A stretch of 64,000 nt of DNA from the NCBI RefSeq assembly GCF_036013525.1, contig NZ_CP107853.1, forward strand, positions 1,488,001-1,552,000, read 5' to 3'. The DNA is from Nonomuraea sp. NBC_00507. GTDB taxonomy: Bacteria; Actinomycetota; Actinomycetes; Streptosporangiales; Streptosporangiaceae. The first letter of the stretch is position 1; each line of letters begins with the position of its first letter. A model generated the notes under the pieces. That model saw only the letters and a program-made list of their open reading frames with translations. It had not been told where the DNA came from and did not search any database. The position numbers and the translations under genes are program-made. This document shows positions 34,818-43,686 of the stretch, one piece after another.

Positions 34818-35189
34818 GTGGCAGGAACCACGAGGCGTCGCTTTGATCCGGAGTTCCGGGCTGGGGCGGTGAGGATCGTCAAGGAGACCGGCAAACCCGT
34901 CGCGCACATAGCGCAGGATCTGGGTATCAACGAGTACACGCTGTACAACTGGGTGCAGATGGACCGGCACTCAACAGGGCAGGTCGGGCGCGACGGCAAC
35001 GGAGGCGGCAAGCTGAAGGAGTCCGAGCAGGAGGAACTGGCGCGACTGCGGCGGGAGAAAGCCGAGCTGGTCAAGCAGCACGCCAAGGACAAGGCCGCCT
35101 GGGAGAAGGAGCGCGCCGAGTTGGAGGACGAGCGTGATGTCCTCAAACGATCCGTGGTCCTATGGGTCAAGGACTCGCTGAACCGATAA
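34818..35189 (+). CDS. IS3-family transposase OrfA
   Basis: A 123-residue protein starting at GTG 34818, with AGAGG nine bases upstream. HTH region: RRRFDPEFRAGAVRIVKETG and HIAQDLGINEYTLYNWVQMD. The second half is a long coiled coil (ELARLRREKAELVKQHAKDK, AAWEKERAELEDERDVLKRS) longer than in the other IS3 copy. It ends VVLWVKDSLNR and overlaps orfB in the -1 frame, as needed for the OrfAB fusion made by ribosomal frameshifting. Confidence 0.92.
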   Translation: MAGTTRRRFDPEFRAGAVRIVKETGKPVAHIAQDLGINEYTLYNWVQMDRHSTGQVGRDGNGGGKLKESEQEELARLRREKAELVKQHAKDKAAWEKERAELEDERDVLKRSVVLWVKDSLNR

Positions 35190-36097
35190 CTGTGGTGGAG
35201 TTCATCGAGTCCCAAAGGGCCGAGTTTGGTGTCCCCCACACGATCTGCTTCCGTGCGCTGGGAGTATCGCCCTCGTGGTTCTACAAATGGAAGAACCGCA
35301 GGCCAACAGCTCGGGAAGAGCGGCGCGTCCATCTGGACGAGGAGATCAACCGGCATTTCGCCGCCTCCGGTGGCACCTACGGGTCGCCGCGCATCACCCA
35401 GGACCTGAGGTCCGAGGGCTGGAAGCTGTCGGAGAACACCGTGGCCAAGCGGATGGCCGAACTCGGCTTGGCCGGGCGGAGGCCGAAGAAGCCGCGCTCG
35501 CTGACCCGTCAGGGCAAGCGGCCGGCCGCGCCGGATCTGGTGCGGCGGAAGTTCACCGCGGTCGCTGCGGATGTGCTGTGGGTCGGCGACGTCACGATGA
35601 TCCGCACCGATGAGGGGCCGCTGTACTTGGCCTCGGTCGAAGACCTGTTCTCCCGCCGGCTGCTCGGCTACGCCATGTCCGAGCACCATGACGCGGCGCT
35701 GACGGTCGCCTCACTGCAGATGGCCGTGGTCACGCGCGGTGGTGACGTGGACGGGGTGATCTTCCACTCGGATCGTGGATCGGAGTACACCGCTGCCCGC
35801 TACCAGGCCGAATGCCGGAAGCACAAAGTGGTGCAGTCCATGGGCCGGGTCGGGTGCGCGCTCGACAACGGAGCCGCCGAGTCGCTCAACAGCACGCTGA
35901 AGGTCGAGTTCGTATACCGGCACCGCTTCCGCACCCGGGCGGAGGCCCGGCTGAAGATTGCGACCTGGATCGCAGACTTCTACAACGTCAAGCGCAGGCA
36001 CAGTGCCAACGACGGGCTGCCGCCTGTCACATTCGAGCATCAGATGATCGAGAAGCGGCAAGCGTCAACGGGCCTGTTGAGGGCCGCTGTGGCATAG
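35162..36097 (+). CDS. IS3-family transposase OrfB
   Basis: A 311-residue DDE integrase-type subunit. N-terminal HTH_21-like region (GTYGSPRITQDLRSEGWKLS, ENTVAKRMAELGLAGRRPKK). The rve core holds Asp in LWVGDVTMIRTDEG, Asp in IFHSDRGSEYTAARY and Glu in NGAAESLNSTLKVEFVYRHR. The frame overlaps the end of orfA by 28 bases in -1 phase. No lesion is visible. Confidence 0.93.
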   Translation: MGQGLAEPITVVEFIESQRAEFGVPHTICFRALGVSPSWFYKWKNRRPTAREERRVHLDEEINRHFAASGGTYGSPRITQDLRSEGWKLSENTVAKRMAELGLAGRRPKKPRSLTRQGKRPAAPDLVRRKFTAVAADVLWVGDVTMIRTDEGPLYLASVEDLFSRRLLGYAMSEHHDAALTVASLQMAVVTRGGDVDGVIFHSDRGSEYTAARYQAECRKHKVVQSMGRVGCALDNGAAESLNSTLKVEFVYRHRFRTRAEARLKIATWIADFYNVKRRHSANDGLPPVTFEHQMIEKRQASTGLLRAAVA

Positions 36098-36415
36098 AAC
36101 CGTCTCCACGGTTTGAGGGGATTGACATGTTAGCCACATCGGTGCTGGCGATGACCCGGTGCAGCTTGGTGTTGGCGAACGCCCAGTTCACGAGCAGGTT
36201 CACCGCTCGGGTCACGAGGCCCTTGCCACGGTGGGCCTCCAGCAACGAGTAGCCGACCATGGCTTGGCCGAGCCGAGGCTCCATCTGCATGCGCTGAAAG
36301 TGCCCGGCGAACTCCCCTCTCGCGTCGCGTACGGCCAGCTGCCGGGCAGTGTGAGCGTGGAGCCGATTGACTATGGGCCGCGGAGTGTGATCGGCGCAGC
36401 TGGCGGCCACACCCT

Positions 36416-36850
36416 TCAAGGGGTCCTTTCGAACAGACAGAAGGGATGTCCGTCGGGGTCGAAGAGGACTCGGACGTGTTCTTGAGGTTGCACCGCGGCG
36501 AGGGCGGCGCCGCGATCGACAGCCCACTGTACGGCGACGTCAAGGTCATCGACGGCGATGTCGAGATGCTGGGTGGCATTCTGTCCGCCGGCAACGCTCG
36601 GCCAGGTCGGCCGGATGAACTGTTGTTCGTACTCGAAGTTCAGGACCGGCCCGGCCTCGGGAGATGGAGGGCGGATCTGGGCCCATCCGCCGCGAGTAGG
36701 GTCACCCGCAACAGGCGGTTCGTCAGCGGTTACCGTCAAGCCCAGCAATGCGGCGTAGAAGTGCGCGAGGTCATGCGGCTGGGAAGTGCCGATCGTGATG
36801 GAGGTGACCTGCAAACGTGCTTGTGAACGGTTTGACTCTGTGGCGTCCAT
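36416..36850 (-). CDS. VOC (glyoxalase/bleomycin-resistance fold) protein
   Basis: A 144-residue cytosolic protein of the vicinal oxygen chelate superfamily, with two beta-alpha-beta-beta-beta modules. ATG 36850 is chosen because GGAAGGA lies eight bases upstream; ATG 36871 would add seven residues. Motifs: TSITIGTSQPHDLAHFYAAL, TQHLDIAVDDLDVAVQWAVD and VRVLFDPDGHPFCLFERTP. Candidate metal ligands include His in QHLDIAV and Glu in CLFE. Families of this type act as dioxygenases, epimerases or drug-binding proteins; the role is not fixed. It neighbours the broken GNAT gene and may once have shared its operon. Confidence 0.85.
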   Translation of the reverse strand: MDATESNRSQARLQVTSITIGTSQPHDLAHFYAALLGLTVTADEPPVAGDPTRGGWAQIRPPSPEAGPVLNFEYEQQFIRPTWPSVAGGQNATQHLDIAVDDLDVAVQWAVDRGAALAAVQPQEHVRVLFDPDGHPFCLFERTP

Positions 36851-36973
36851 ACGATCGATCCTTCCAGTCATGCGACATCCAAAACCCGTGACCGTAGTTG
36901 ACGCTGGGGGTCTTCGGACACTACGGAGAAAGGGCTGCCCCGCGACGGGTCTTTAACTCGTGCTCCAGGTCTT

Positions 36974-38731
36974 TCAACTTCTGCTTGCCGGCGCATGAAG
37001 GTCCCCGGTCAGGCGCCAGCCTCGCCCGCTCGACTGCGCCTGCCATAGCCTCGCGTAGGCCCCGCCGGCGGCGAGGAGGGACTGGTGCGTTCCGGTCTCG
37101 GCTACGCGACCGTCGTGGACCACGACGATCTGGTCGGCGTCGACGACGTTGTTCAGCCGGTGTGCGATGAGCAGTATGGTGCTGTGCTGGGCGAGTTGGC
37201 GGATGGAGCGCCGCAGGTAGCGTTCGTTTTCCGGGTCGAGAGCGGCGGTGGCCTCGTCCAGCAACACGATTGGCGCGCGCTTGAGCAGGGCCCGCGCGAT
37301 CGAGACTCGTTGGCGCTCGCCACCGGACAGGGATATCCCGCCTTCGCCGACTCGGGTGTGCCAGCCGCGCGGGAGACGGGCGACGATCTCGTCCACCCCC
37401 GCGAGCTGGGCAGCTTCGGCCAGTTCCGTGTCGGTGGCCTCGGGCCGGCCGAGTCGGATGTTGGCCTCCAGGGTGTCGTCGAACAGGTAGACGTCCTGGA
37501 AGACCAGAGCGAGCTGGCGGGTCAGGTCCTCGGTGCGCAGGTCGCGCACGTCGACACCGCCGACCCGTACGGTGCCGTGCTGGGCGTCCCAGAATCTGCT
37601 TATGAGCCGGATGACGGTCGTCTTGCCGGAACCCGACGGCCCGACCAGCGCGGTCACCGAGCCGGGCGGCACATTGAGCGAGAAGTCGCGTAGGACCGGC
37701 GTCTCCGGCAGGTAGCCGAAGGTGACGTGGTCGAGCTCGAGCTGTCCCGGCCGGCGCAGCGGCGCGGAAACCTCCGGTTCCGGCATCCCCTGTTCCCGGA
37801 GCACGTCGGTGAGCCGGCGAAGGTCGTTCCCGGCGATCCGAATGGCGCCGGCGTACTCGCTGACGTCGGCGAGCGGGCCAGCGAAGCGGAACGCGAGCGC
37901 GACCAGCGCGACCGCGGCCGCGGGGGTGACGGCTCCATCGAGCGCCAGCCAGACCACAACCAGGATGAGCACGGTCACCGCGAGCTGCACTGCGAGCCCG
38001 CCCATGGTCAGGCCCACCACCCCCTGGCCGAGGGTGCGGCGGCGGGTTCGCTGCTGCTCCTCGATGGCCTCCTCCAGCGGCTGGTAGCCGTGGATGCTCC
38101 GGCCGAACGCACGCAGCACCCGCTGGTGCCGGCCGAACTCGATGACCCGGCTGCCGGCCTCGACGTCGGCGGCGTGGTTGCGTGCCTCTCCGCGGGCCAG
38201 GCTCGCGCCGGCGAAGCGGAACGCGAACGCGAGGACGGGAATGGACAGCGCAGTGGCGATCCCGAGGCGCCAGTCGTACCAGAACAGCGCGATCGTCACG
38301 GTGGTCGGCGCCGCGACGGCGATGACCAGAGGCGCCAGCAGATGGGCGAAGATTCCGGTGATCATCATGGTGCCGTCGGTGGCCACGCGGGTCAGCCGTC
38401 CGGTGCGGTCGGAGTCGAACCATCCGAGAGGGAGGCTCACTAGGTGGTCGCCGAGCCGCTGGTGCGTCGACGACATCGTCTCCAGTGCCGCGGCGGAGCC
38501 ACGCATGGTCTGCACGTACCGCACGACGCCGGCTGCCACGGTCACGACCGCGAGGGTCAGCAGGTGTATACCGATGGCGTCCCGTTCACCGGAGGCGAGG
38601 TCCTCCACCACCGGCACGAGCAGGGCCGCGGCGACACCGCTGAGCACCCCGTAGACGACGGTCCAGGCCACGTAGCCGGTCAGGATGTGTGCTCTGGACG
38701 GCCCCAGCAACAGCCGCAGATCGCTGATCAT
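36974..38731 (-). CDS. ABC transporter, fused permease/ATPase (second half of a heterodimer)
   Basis: A 585-residue half-transporter: six membrane helices at about 15-300 and a nucleotide-binding domain at 330-570 with Walker A GPSGSGKTTVIRL, Q-loop FQDVYLF, signature LSGGERQRVSIARALL, Walker B IVLLDEATAAL and H-loop LLIAHRLN. ATG 38731 overlaps the stop of the upstream ABC gene (ATGA), so the two form a coupled heterodimeric transporter. A longer frame extends upstream to 39121 but lies within the other gene. Both halves keep good Walker motifs. With an AraC-type regulator nearby, roles such as siderophore or drug transport are likely (IrtA/IrtB-like layout), but the substrate is unknown. 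Confidence 0.9.
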   Translation of the reverse strand: MISDLRLLLGPSRAHILTGYVAWTVVYGVLSGVAAALLVPVVEDLASGERDAIGIHLLTLAVVTVAAGVVRYVQTMRGSAAALETMSSTHQRLGDHLVSLPLGWFDSDRTGRLTRVATDGTMMITGIFAHLLAPLVIAVAAPTTVTIALFWYDWRLGIATALSIPVLAFAFRFAGASLARGEARNHAADVEAGSRVIEFGRHQRVLRAFGRSIHGYQPLEEAIEEQQRTRRRTLGQGVVGLTMGGLAVQLAVTVLILVVVWLALDGAVTPAAAVALVALAFRFAGPLADVSEYAGAIRIAGNDLRRLTDVLREQGMPEPEVSAPLRRPGQLELDHVTFGYLPETPVLRDFSLNVPPGSVTALVGPSGSGKTTVIRLISRFWDAQHGTVRVGGVDVRDLRTEDLTRQLALVFQDVYLFDDTLEANIRLGRPEATDTELAEAAQLAGVDEIVARLPRGWHTRVGEGGISLSGGERQRVSIARALLKRAPIVLLDEATAALDPENERYLRRSIRQLAQHSTILLIAHRLNNVVDADQIVVVHDGRVAETGTHQSLLAAGGAYARLWQAQSSGRGWRLTGDLHAPASRS

Positions 38732-40557
38732 GCCGGAACCTCCTCGTGCGGCGCCCACATGCGCGTGTACTGCCCTCGCGCGGTGAGCAACTCGGTGTGG
38801 GTGCCGGTCTCGACAATCCGTCCGCGGTCGAGGACGACGATCCGGTCGGCGCCGGTGATGGTGGAGAGCCGGTGCGCGATCACCAGCACCGTACGCCCGC
38901 TGGCCAGGCGGGAGAGCGCGTCCTGAATTGCAGCCTCCGATTCCGGATCGGCGAAGGCGGTGGCTTCGTCGAGCACCAGGATGGGTGTGTCGGCGAGCAG
39001 TGCCCGGGCGATGCTGACCCGCTGTGCTTCCCCGCCGGAGAGGCGGACGTCCTGCCCGACGACGGAGTCGTAGCCGCGCGGGAGAGCGGTGACCCGGTCG
39101 TGGATCAGTGCCGCCTGACACGCTTTGCGGATTTCGGCATCGGTCGCTTCCGGGCGGCCTAGCGCGACGTTGTCCCGGATGGAGCCGTTCAGCAGCTGCA
39201 CGTCCTGCAGCACGAATCCTATGTGGCGGTAGAGCTCGGCCGGGTCGATGTGCCGGACGTCGACGCCGCCGATGCGGATCGCACCGGCGGTCACATCGTG
39301 GAACCGGGGCAGCAGGGTGGCCAGCGTCGACTTTCCGGAACCGGATGGTCCCACCAGCGCCGTGACCGACCCCGGCTCACACGTGAAGCTCACTCCGTGC
39401 AGGACGTCATGGCGATCATCGGCGCCGTAGGCGAACCGGACGTCGTCATACTCGACCCGGTGGCCTGCCGGTCGCCCCGGCGACGTCGGCACCGGCAGCG
39501 GCGCGACCTCCAGCAGCCGCTGGATGCGCAGCGCGGCGGCCGCGGCCGTGCGCTGGTTCAGCGCGCCGAAGCCGAGCGGCTCGATCGTGACCGGGATCAC
39601 GCACGCCAGCAGCACACCGGCCAGCGCCTCACCGGGAGTGACCCAGCCCTGATCGACGAACCATGCGCCGCCGGCGATGGTGACCAGGCCGATCACGGGT
39701 GCGGACACCAGCAGTCCTGCCAGCGCTTCGATGCGGTTCATCGGCCGGACCCAGGCGGCGAAGAAGTCCGTGTACTCGGCGGCGGCCTGCCGGTAGGCGG
39801 AGTGCGCCTTGCGGGCCCGGCCGAAGGCTTTCACCACCGCGATGCCCGAGATGAACTCGACCACAGCATCGCTTAGCCGTGCGTTACTTTCGTCGATTTT
39901 AGCCATGACCTCGTTGGAGCCGCGCTCCATCCAGGCGTAGGCGGCCGCGTACAGCGGGAGTGTCGCCACCGCGAGCAGGGCCAGGCGCCAGTCCAGGACC
40001 AGGAGGTAGGTCAGCGCGCCGAGCGGCGTTACGACCGCCGCAGTCATCTCGACCGCCTGGTGGGCCACCAGCTGGTGCAGCGCGTCGACGTCGCCCATCG
40101 CAGTCTTGCGCAACCGTCCGGAAGAGTTGTGGGCGAACCAGCCGAGCGGGACCCTGCCGAGGTGGGCGATCATCCGGCGGCGCAGGATCGCCTGCAGCCG
40201 CACATCCGCCACATGTGTAATCGTCAACGCCGCACTCATGAACCCGCCGCGCAGCAGCAGCCCGAGGATGATCAACACCACCACCAGGACCACCCGGTCC
40301 CGGTCCAGCGGTGTTGCCAGCAGTGCGCCCGCCAGCTCGACCAAACCTACGAACGGCGCCAGCCCGGCCAACGCACCCAGCGCGCTGAGCACGCACGCCA
40401 GCCGGACGCGGCCGGCGACGGGACGGCGCACGTGTCTGAGCGCCCGTGCCGCCTCCCGCGAATCCTCCTCGCCCGGGCTCGCGCCGGCCGTACTCGCAGA
40501 CACGACACTGTCGATACTGTCGTCGAGGGTCTGCCCGATCATGAGGTCATCTGCCAT
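38728..40557 (-). CDS. ABC transporter, fused permease/ATPase (first half of a heterodimer)
   Basis: A 609-residue half-transporter with a 45-residue polar N-terminus, six membrane helices (first about VRLACVLSALGALAGLAPFV) and an ATPase domain with Walker A GPSGSGKSTLATL, Q-loop LQDVQLLNG, signature LSGGEAQRVSIARALL, Walker B ILVLDEATAFADPESE and H-loop VLVIAHRLS. The coupled gene follows at 38731. Its N-terminal 50 codons and the AraC gene upstream of it are repeated at 43589-44545, showing that the locus was partly duplicated. It is probably controlled by the AraC-type regulator. Confidence 0.9.
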   Translation of the reverse strand: MADDLMIGQTLDDSIDSVVSASTAGASPGEEDSREAARALRHVRRPVAGRVRLACVLSALGALAGLAPFVGLVELAGALLATPLDRDRVVLVVVLIILGLLLRGGFMSAALTITHVADVRLQAILRRRMIAHLGRVPLGWFAHNSSGRLRKTAMGDVDALHQLVAHQAVEMTAAVVTPLGALTYLLVLDWRLALLAVATLPLYAAAYAWMERGSNEVMAKIDESNARLSDAVVEFISGIAVVKAFGRARKAHSAYRQAAAEYTDFFAAWVRPMNRIEALAGLLVSAPVIGLVTIAGGAWFVDQGWVTPGEALAGVLLACVIPVTIEPLGFGALNQRTAAAAALRIQRLLEVAPLPVPTSPGRPAGHRVEYDDVRFAYGADDRHDVLHGVSFTCEPGSVTALVGPSGSGKSTLATLLPRFHDVTAGAIRIGGVDVRHIDPAELYRHIGFVLQDVQLLNGSIRDNVALGRPEATDAEIRKACQAALIHDRVTALPRGYDSVVGQDVRLSGGEAQRVSIARALLADTPILVLDEATAFADPESEAAIQDALSRLASGRTVLVIAHRLSTITGADRIVVLDRGRIVETGTHTELLTARGQYTRMWAPHEEVPA

Positions 40558-41178
40558 CGCTCGTGAACCATGTCTACGACCTTGGCGCGGCTCACCTGGC
40601 GGCGTCTTGAAGGAATGTTCCCTGACTGCCTCCCTGTCGTGGCCACCCTCGTGCCAGGCGCGATACAGCGCCGCAGGGGTGCATCCCGCCAGTTCCGCAG
40701 GTCGCGAGTGAGATGAGACTGATCAGCATACCCAAACTGCGCCGCGACGTCAGCGGCCGCCGCCCCTGCCATGATGGCCTCGATCGCGGGCGAAAGACGT
40801 ACGATCATCGCCGCCCGCTTGGGCGTCACCCCAATCTGGGCCGTGAACCGCGACCACAGTCCCGGCCAGCCCGGCAACCGCCCCGTCCAGGACGGAGTAC
40901 GCCGCCAGCGGCGAGAGATGGATGTCCACACAGGATACATCCCGCCCAGGCACCCGCACCGAGTTGACCCCCACCTCACTCAAGATCCCGGCCGCCACGG
41001 GCCCCGTTCGATCAATCCGCAGCTCACCATCGAGCACCAGCACGATCGTCAGCCCCGGCTGAGGCAGCACCCGCATGTTCAGGCCCCGCCCGGCACGGTC
41101 GTGGTAGCCCACCAACTCCACACCGTCGTACTCGGATCGGCCGACCGCCCGGACGACCCCCCATCCACCACCCTGCTC
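40408..41178. repeat. Duplicated AraC/ABC segment, copy 1
   Basis: Matches 43589-44545 in gene order and most of the sequence. It spans the first codons of the ABC gene and the AraC gene. This copy lacks about 240 bases inside the AraC gene and has a 17-codon insertion in the ABC head relative to copy 2. Confidence 0.8.
40560..41178 (-). pseudogene. AraC-family regulator with an internal deletion
   Basis: The minus strand encodes the N-terminal sensor part (EYDGVELVGYHDRAGRGLNM, LPQPGLTIVLVLDGELRIDR, CVDIHLSPLAAYSVLDGAVA) up to GLAGTVV, then in a shifted frame the DNA-binding part (LWSRFTAQIGVTPKRAAMIV and FGYADQSHLTRDLRNW). The complete copy at 43736-44551 shows that about 80 codons between these are missing. 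The join is at CTGTGGTC, present at the right breakpoint and similar at the left, consistent with a microhomology deletion that also shifts the frame. It cannot make a working regulator. Confidence 0.85.
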
Positions 41179-41227
41179 AGCGGAGCTTGTTACTTGAAGA
41201 GTGGCTCTGCCAAGATTCCTGTGGTAA

Positions 41228-41368
41228 CTAACTGTGGTGCTTCTGGGCGAGGAGTATCCGTTTTGGGAGCAGCGATAACCCGGCCTTGCCGTACGTCTGC
41301 CGCTTCAGGAGCTTGATCTTTATGTTAACCACGCCCTCGGTTGGCCCGTTGCTGTAGGGCAGGGCAGG
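41228..41368 (-). pseudogene. ISL3-family transposase C-terminal fragment
   Basis: Encodes LPYSNGPTEGVVNIKIKLLK then RQTYGKAGLSLLPKRILLAQ and a stop at 41228. This is the conserved C-terminus of IS204/IS1001/IS1096-type ISL3 transposases (SNGxxEGxVNxIKxxKRxxYG), with the catalytic Glu. The rest is absent. It marks an old insertion at the edge of the duplicated segment. Confidence 0.8.
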
Positions 41369-41711
41369 GCCAAGGATCTTGACGCCCTGCCTTGTCGTCG
41401 CAGGAAGGTGGAGTGGCCGGATCAGGCGTGTTCCTCAAAGCGTGTGGGATCGCCTCTGACTGGAGGTCTGAGCGGGCGCATCGTGCATGGCCGGAGGATT
41501 CCGCCATGCCGAATCTGCTGTTGCGCGAGATCCGCGCGACGAAGAGGAAGAGCGCGATGTCCGTCGGCTGGCCGGTGCCCGCCACGCAGCGCGTCGAGCA
41601 GAGCACGGGCACGCGCCAGCAGTGGGCCGACCATGCGATTGAGAGTTCTGTTTGTTCTTGTCCGTTCTACGCCGGTGGACGAGGTGTTGGGTGGCGAGTC
41701 TGGCCGTGTCG

Positions 41712-42284
41712 TCATCCGTCATCTTGCGATGAGGTCCCGGCTTCCCTGCGTGCTTTAACCCGCTGGTAGTGTCTGGCCGCCTTGGCGCGGTTGCCGCAGC
41801 CCTCCTTGGTGCACCAGCGGCGCAAGTGGCGGCGGTCTAGGAAGAGCCAGCCGCAGTTGTCCGCCTGGCAGACGGATACCGCCCGCAGATCGGGTGAGGC
41901 GAGGAGGTCGGCGCCCTGCCGCGCGATGGTCCAAAGCACCACGTCGGGAGAGCTTTCGTCGTCCCACCCCCACGCCAGGTCGGGGGTCAGCTGGGCGTGG
42001 CCCATAGCGACCCGTAGGTGACCGTTGACGAGCTCCAGGTCGCCTGATTCCGGAGAGCTCTCGTTCGCGACGGCCAGGAATGTGCAGAACAGGGCCTCCC
42101 GCAGCGCCCGCGCCGCAGCCAGCGTGTCGGGTGTGCCAACGGGCGCCGGGATCGCCGCCTGCCCAGCCCAGTCCGCGAGGTCCTGAGCCGTCTGTAGGTG
42201 ATCGTATGGCTCCGGCCCGGTGTGCCAGCTCACGGTGTTGGTGAAGTCGAGCGGGAGCGAACCTGCGATGAACATGAACGGCAT
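41712..42284 (-). CDS. CGNR zinc-finger (ABATE-domain) regulator
   Basis: A 190-residue probable transcription factor. The N-terminal ABATE-like domain (LPLDFTNTVSWHTGPEPYDH, LAAARALREALFCTFLAVAN) leads to a C-terminal CGNR zinc finger with Cys in VCQADNCGWLFLDR and RWCTKEGCGNRAKAARHYQR, the family signature. ATG 42284 is chosen since TATAGT lies directly upstream and no ribosome site is seen, suggesting a leaderless message; a longer frame starts at 42308. It is divergent from an MFS transporter across 53 bases with repeated GACTCTAAC boxes, so it likely controls that transporter and itself. Confidence 0.88.
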   Translation of the reverse strand: MPFMFIAGSLPLDFTNTVSWHTGPEPYDHLQTAQDLADWAGQAAIPAPVGTPDTLAAARALREALFCTFLAVANESSPESGDLELVNGHLRVAMGHAQLTPDLAWGWDDESSPDVVLWTIARQGADLLASPDLRAVSVCQADNCGWLFLDRRHLRRWCTKEGCGNRAKAARHYQRVKARREAGTSSQDDG

Positions 42285-42337
42285 GACTCTAACTATAAAG
42301 GTTGACACAGGGGGTTAGATGCCACGACTCTAACCCT
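42285..42337. promoter_or_regulatory. Divergent promoter with GACTCTAAC boxes
   Basis: Between the CGNR regulator and the MFS gene. GACTCTAAC occurs at 42285-42293 and 42326-42334, each within three bases of a start codon, and an inverted part (GTTAGA) at 42314-42319. TATAGT (minus strand, 42292-42297) suits a leaderless start for the regulator. TTGACA at 42302-42307 could be a -35 for the MFS gene. The boxes are a good candidate operator for the CGNR protein. Confidence 0.55.
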
Positions 42338-43567
42338 ATGTTGCTTCTCAAGAGGGTAGAAGGTCACGACTTCCGGTCGCTCTGGGCCGCGCAGTCCATC
42401 TCCCAGGTGGGATCCCAGATCACCACTGTGGCGCTGCCGTTGGCCGCCGTCTCGCTATTCGACGCGGGTCCCGCCCAGATGGGCTTGCTGAACGCCGCCG
42501 GCTACCTGCCCGCGCTCCTGCTCACGCTGCTGGCGGGCGTGTGGATCGACCGCAGCCGTCGCAGACCGCTGCTGCTCGGCGCCGATCTCGGGCGAGCGGT
42601 TATGATCGGTCTGATCCCGGTAACGGCGCTGGCCGGAGCGCTGGGGATCGGTGGCCTCTACCTGATCGTCCTGATCAGCGGGGCGCTGACGGTGCTGTTC
42701 GACACGGCCTACCACGCGTACGTGCCCACACTCGTTCCGAGCCAGAGTCTGGTGCGGGCCAACAGCCGCCTGCAGTTCAGCGCCTCACTCGCCCAACTGG
42801 CCGGACCCGGGCTGGGCGGCCTGTTGGTCCAACTGCTCAGCGCGCCGGTGGCGCTGGCCTTCGACGCGCTCTCCTTCCTGGCCTCCGCTCTCTTCCTGTT
42901 CCGCATACGGCACCGCGAGCAGCCACCGGTCCAGTGCGGGAGCAGACGGCTCCGGCAGGAGATCGCCGAAGGGCTACGTGCCACGTTCGGCAACCGCTAC
43001 GTCCGTCCGGTCGCACTGGAAGCGGCCACGTTCAACTTCTTCGGTCAGTTCATCGCGGCCCTGTACGTGCTCTATGCCGTTCTCGACCTCCGGCTCTCCG
43101 CCGGCGTCATCGGCGCCATCGCCTCGACGGCGGCGGGCGGCGCCGTGCTGGGCGCGCTCGCCGCCGAGCCTCTCGTTCGCAGGCTGGGCTTCGGCCCCGC
43201 CCTCATCGCCACCATGATCCTCGCGTCCACACCGCTCATCGCCATCCCCCTCACGTCCAGCCCTATCGTGCTGGCCGCCGCCTACTTCATCGAGGGCTTC
43301 GGCCTGGCCGTGTCTAGCTCGCAAGCGGTCACCCTGCGGCAGGTCGCCGTCCCCGCCGCAGTGGTCGGCCGCGCCAACGCCGCCTACCGCACGCTGTCGT
43401 ACGGCGTCCTCCCGCTCGGCGCCCTTGCCGGCGGCCTGCTGGGCGACCTGATCGGCCTACGCCCCGCCCTGCTGGTCGGCACGCTCGGCCTCGCCCTCGC
43501 TCCGCTGCCGGCGTTGCTATCCACGGTGCGTCATCTACGCACGGCAGAGGACGCCCGACCTGCATGA
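42338..43567 (+). CDS. MFS efflux transporter
   Basis: A 409-residue membrane transporter with about 11-12 helices, of the drug-export type often found with small regulators. Motif A-like sequence is in LAGVWIDRSRRRPLLLGADL, and the central loop is at about 190-215 (FRIRHREQPPVQCGSRRLRQ). ATG 42338 has no ribosome site and directly follows GACTCTAACCCT, so the message may be leaderless. Expression is probably under the divergent CGNR regulator. It ends just before copy 2 of the AraC/ABC duplication. The substrate is unknown. Confidence 0.88.
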   Translation: MLLLKRVEGHDFRSLWAAQSISQVGSQITTVALPLAAVSLFDAGPAQMGLLNAAGYLPALLLTLLAGVWIDRSRRRPLLLGADLGRAVMIGLIPVTALAGALGIGGLYLIVLISGALTVLFDTAYHAYVPTLVPSQSLVRANSRLQFSASLAQLAGPGLGGLLVQLLSAPVALAFDALSFLASALFLFRIRHREQPPVQCGSRRLRQEIAEGLRATFGNRYVRPVALEAATFNFFGQFIAALYVLYAVLDLRLSAGVIGAIASTAAGGAVLGALAAEPLVRRLGFGPALIATMILASTPLIAIPLTSSPIVLAAAYFIEGFGLAVSSSQAVTLRQVAVPAAVVGRANAAYRTLSYGVLPLGALAGGLLGDLIGLRPALLVGTLGLALAPLPALLSTVRHLRTAEDARPA

Positions 43568-43588
43568 GAGGGCGGTCCGCAGGTCTAT

Positions 43589-43686
43589 GCGGCCGGCGAC
43601 GGGACGGCGCACGTGTCTGAGCGCCCGCGCCGCCTCCCGCTGGTCACCGTCGTCGACGGTCTGCCCGGTCATGAGGTCATCTGCCA
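43589..43686 (-). pseudogene. ABC transporter N-terminal stub
   Basis: Starts MADDLMTGQTVDDGDQREAA and continues RALRHVRRPVAGR, the first codons of the transporter at 40557, then loses similarity. Downstream sequence is unrelated. Confidence 0.8.

Larger units (their letters stand above)
34767..36126 (+). mobile_element. Intact IS3-family insertion sequence
   Basis: About 1.36 kb with imperfect terminal repeats: TTTGGGCTTCCCCTCGTAG..CGTGGAGACC on the left and, inverted, GTCAATCCCCTCAAACCGTGGAGAC on the right. It carries orfA and orfB in overlapping frames with all catalytic residues, so it should be functional. It splits the GNAT gene above. I could not define a clean 3-4 bp target duplication. 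It is a different subtype from the IS3 element at 5.1-6.7 kb, although the ends are related. Confidence 0.85.
34634..36420 (-). pseudogene. GNAT (RimJ/RimL-type) acetyltransferase split by an IS3 element
   Basis: The minus strand reads EFAGHFQRMQMEPRLGQAMV, GYSLLEAHRGKGLVTRAVNL (the acetyl-CoA loop, RGKGLVT) and FANTKLHRVIASTDVANM up to about 36127. There the IS3 element begins; the frame resumes beyond it near 34762 as SHRVLERTGFVQECRHCEPL and RDGTRADDISWLMLRPKDE with a stop at 34634. So the IS entered between VAN and SHRVLERTGF, a classic RimJ/RimL motif. The 5' end is also shortened at the VOC gene side, so the gene was already incomplete or its start is unclear. Confidence 0.85.

Noticed and set aside
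36921..38423. 500-residue minus-strand frame overlapping the ABC gene
   Set aside because: Arg/His/Pro-rich frame-shifted reading of the ABC transporter; the correct frame has all ABC motifs.
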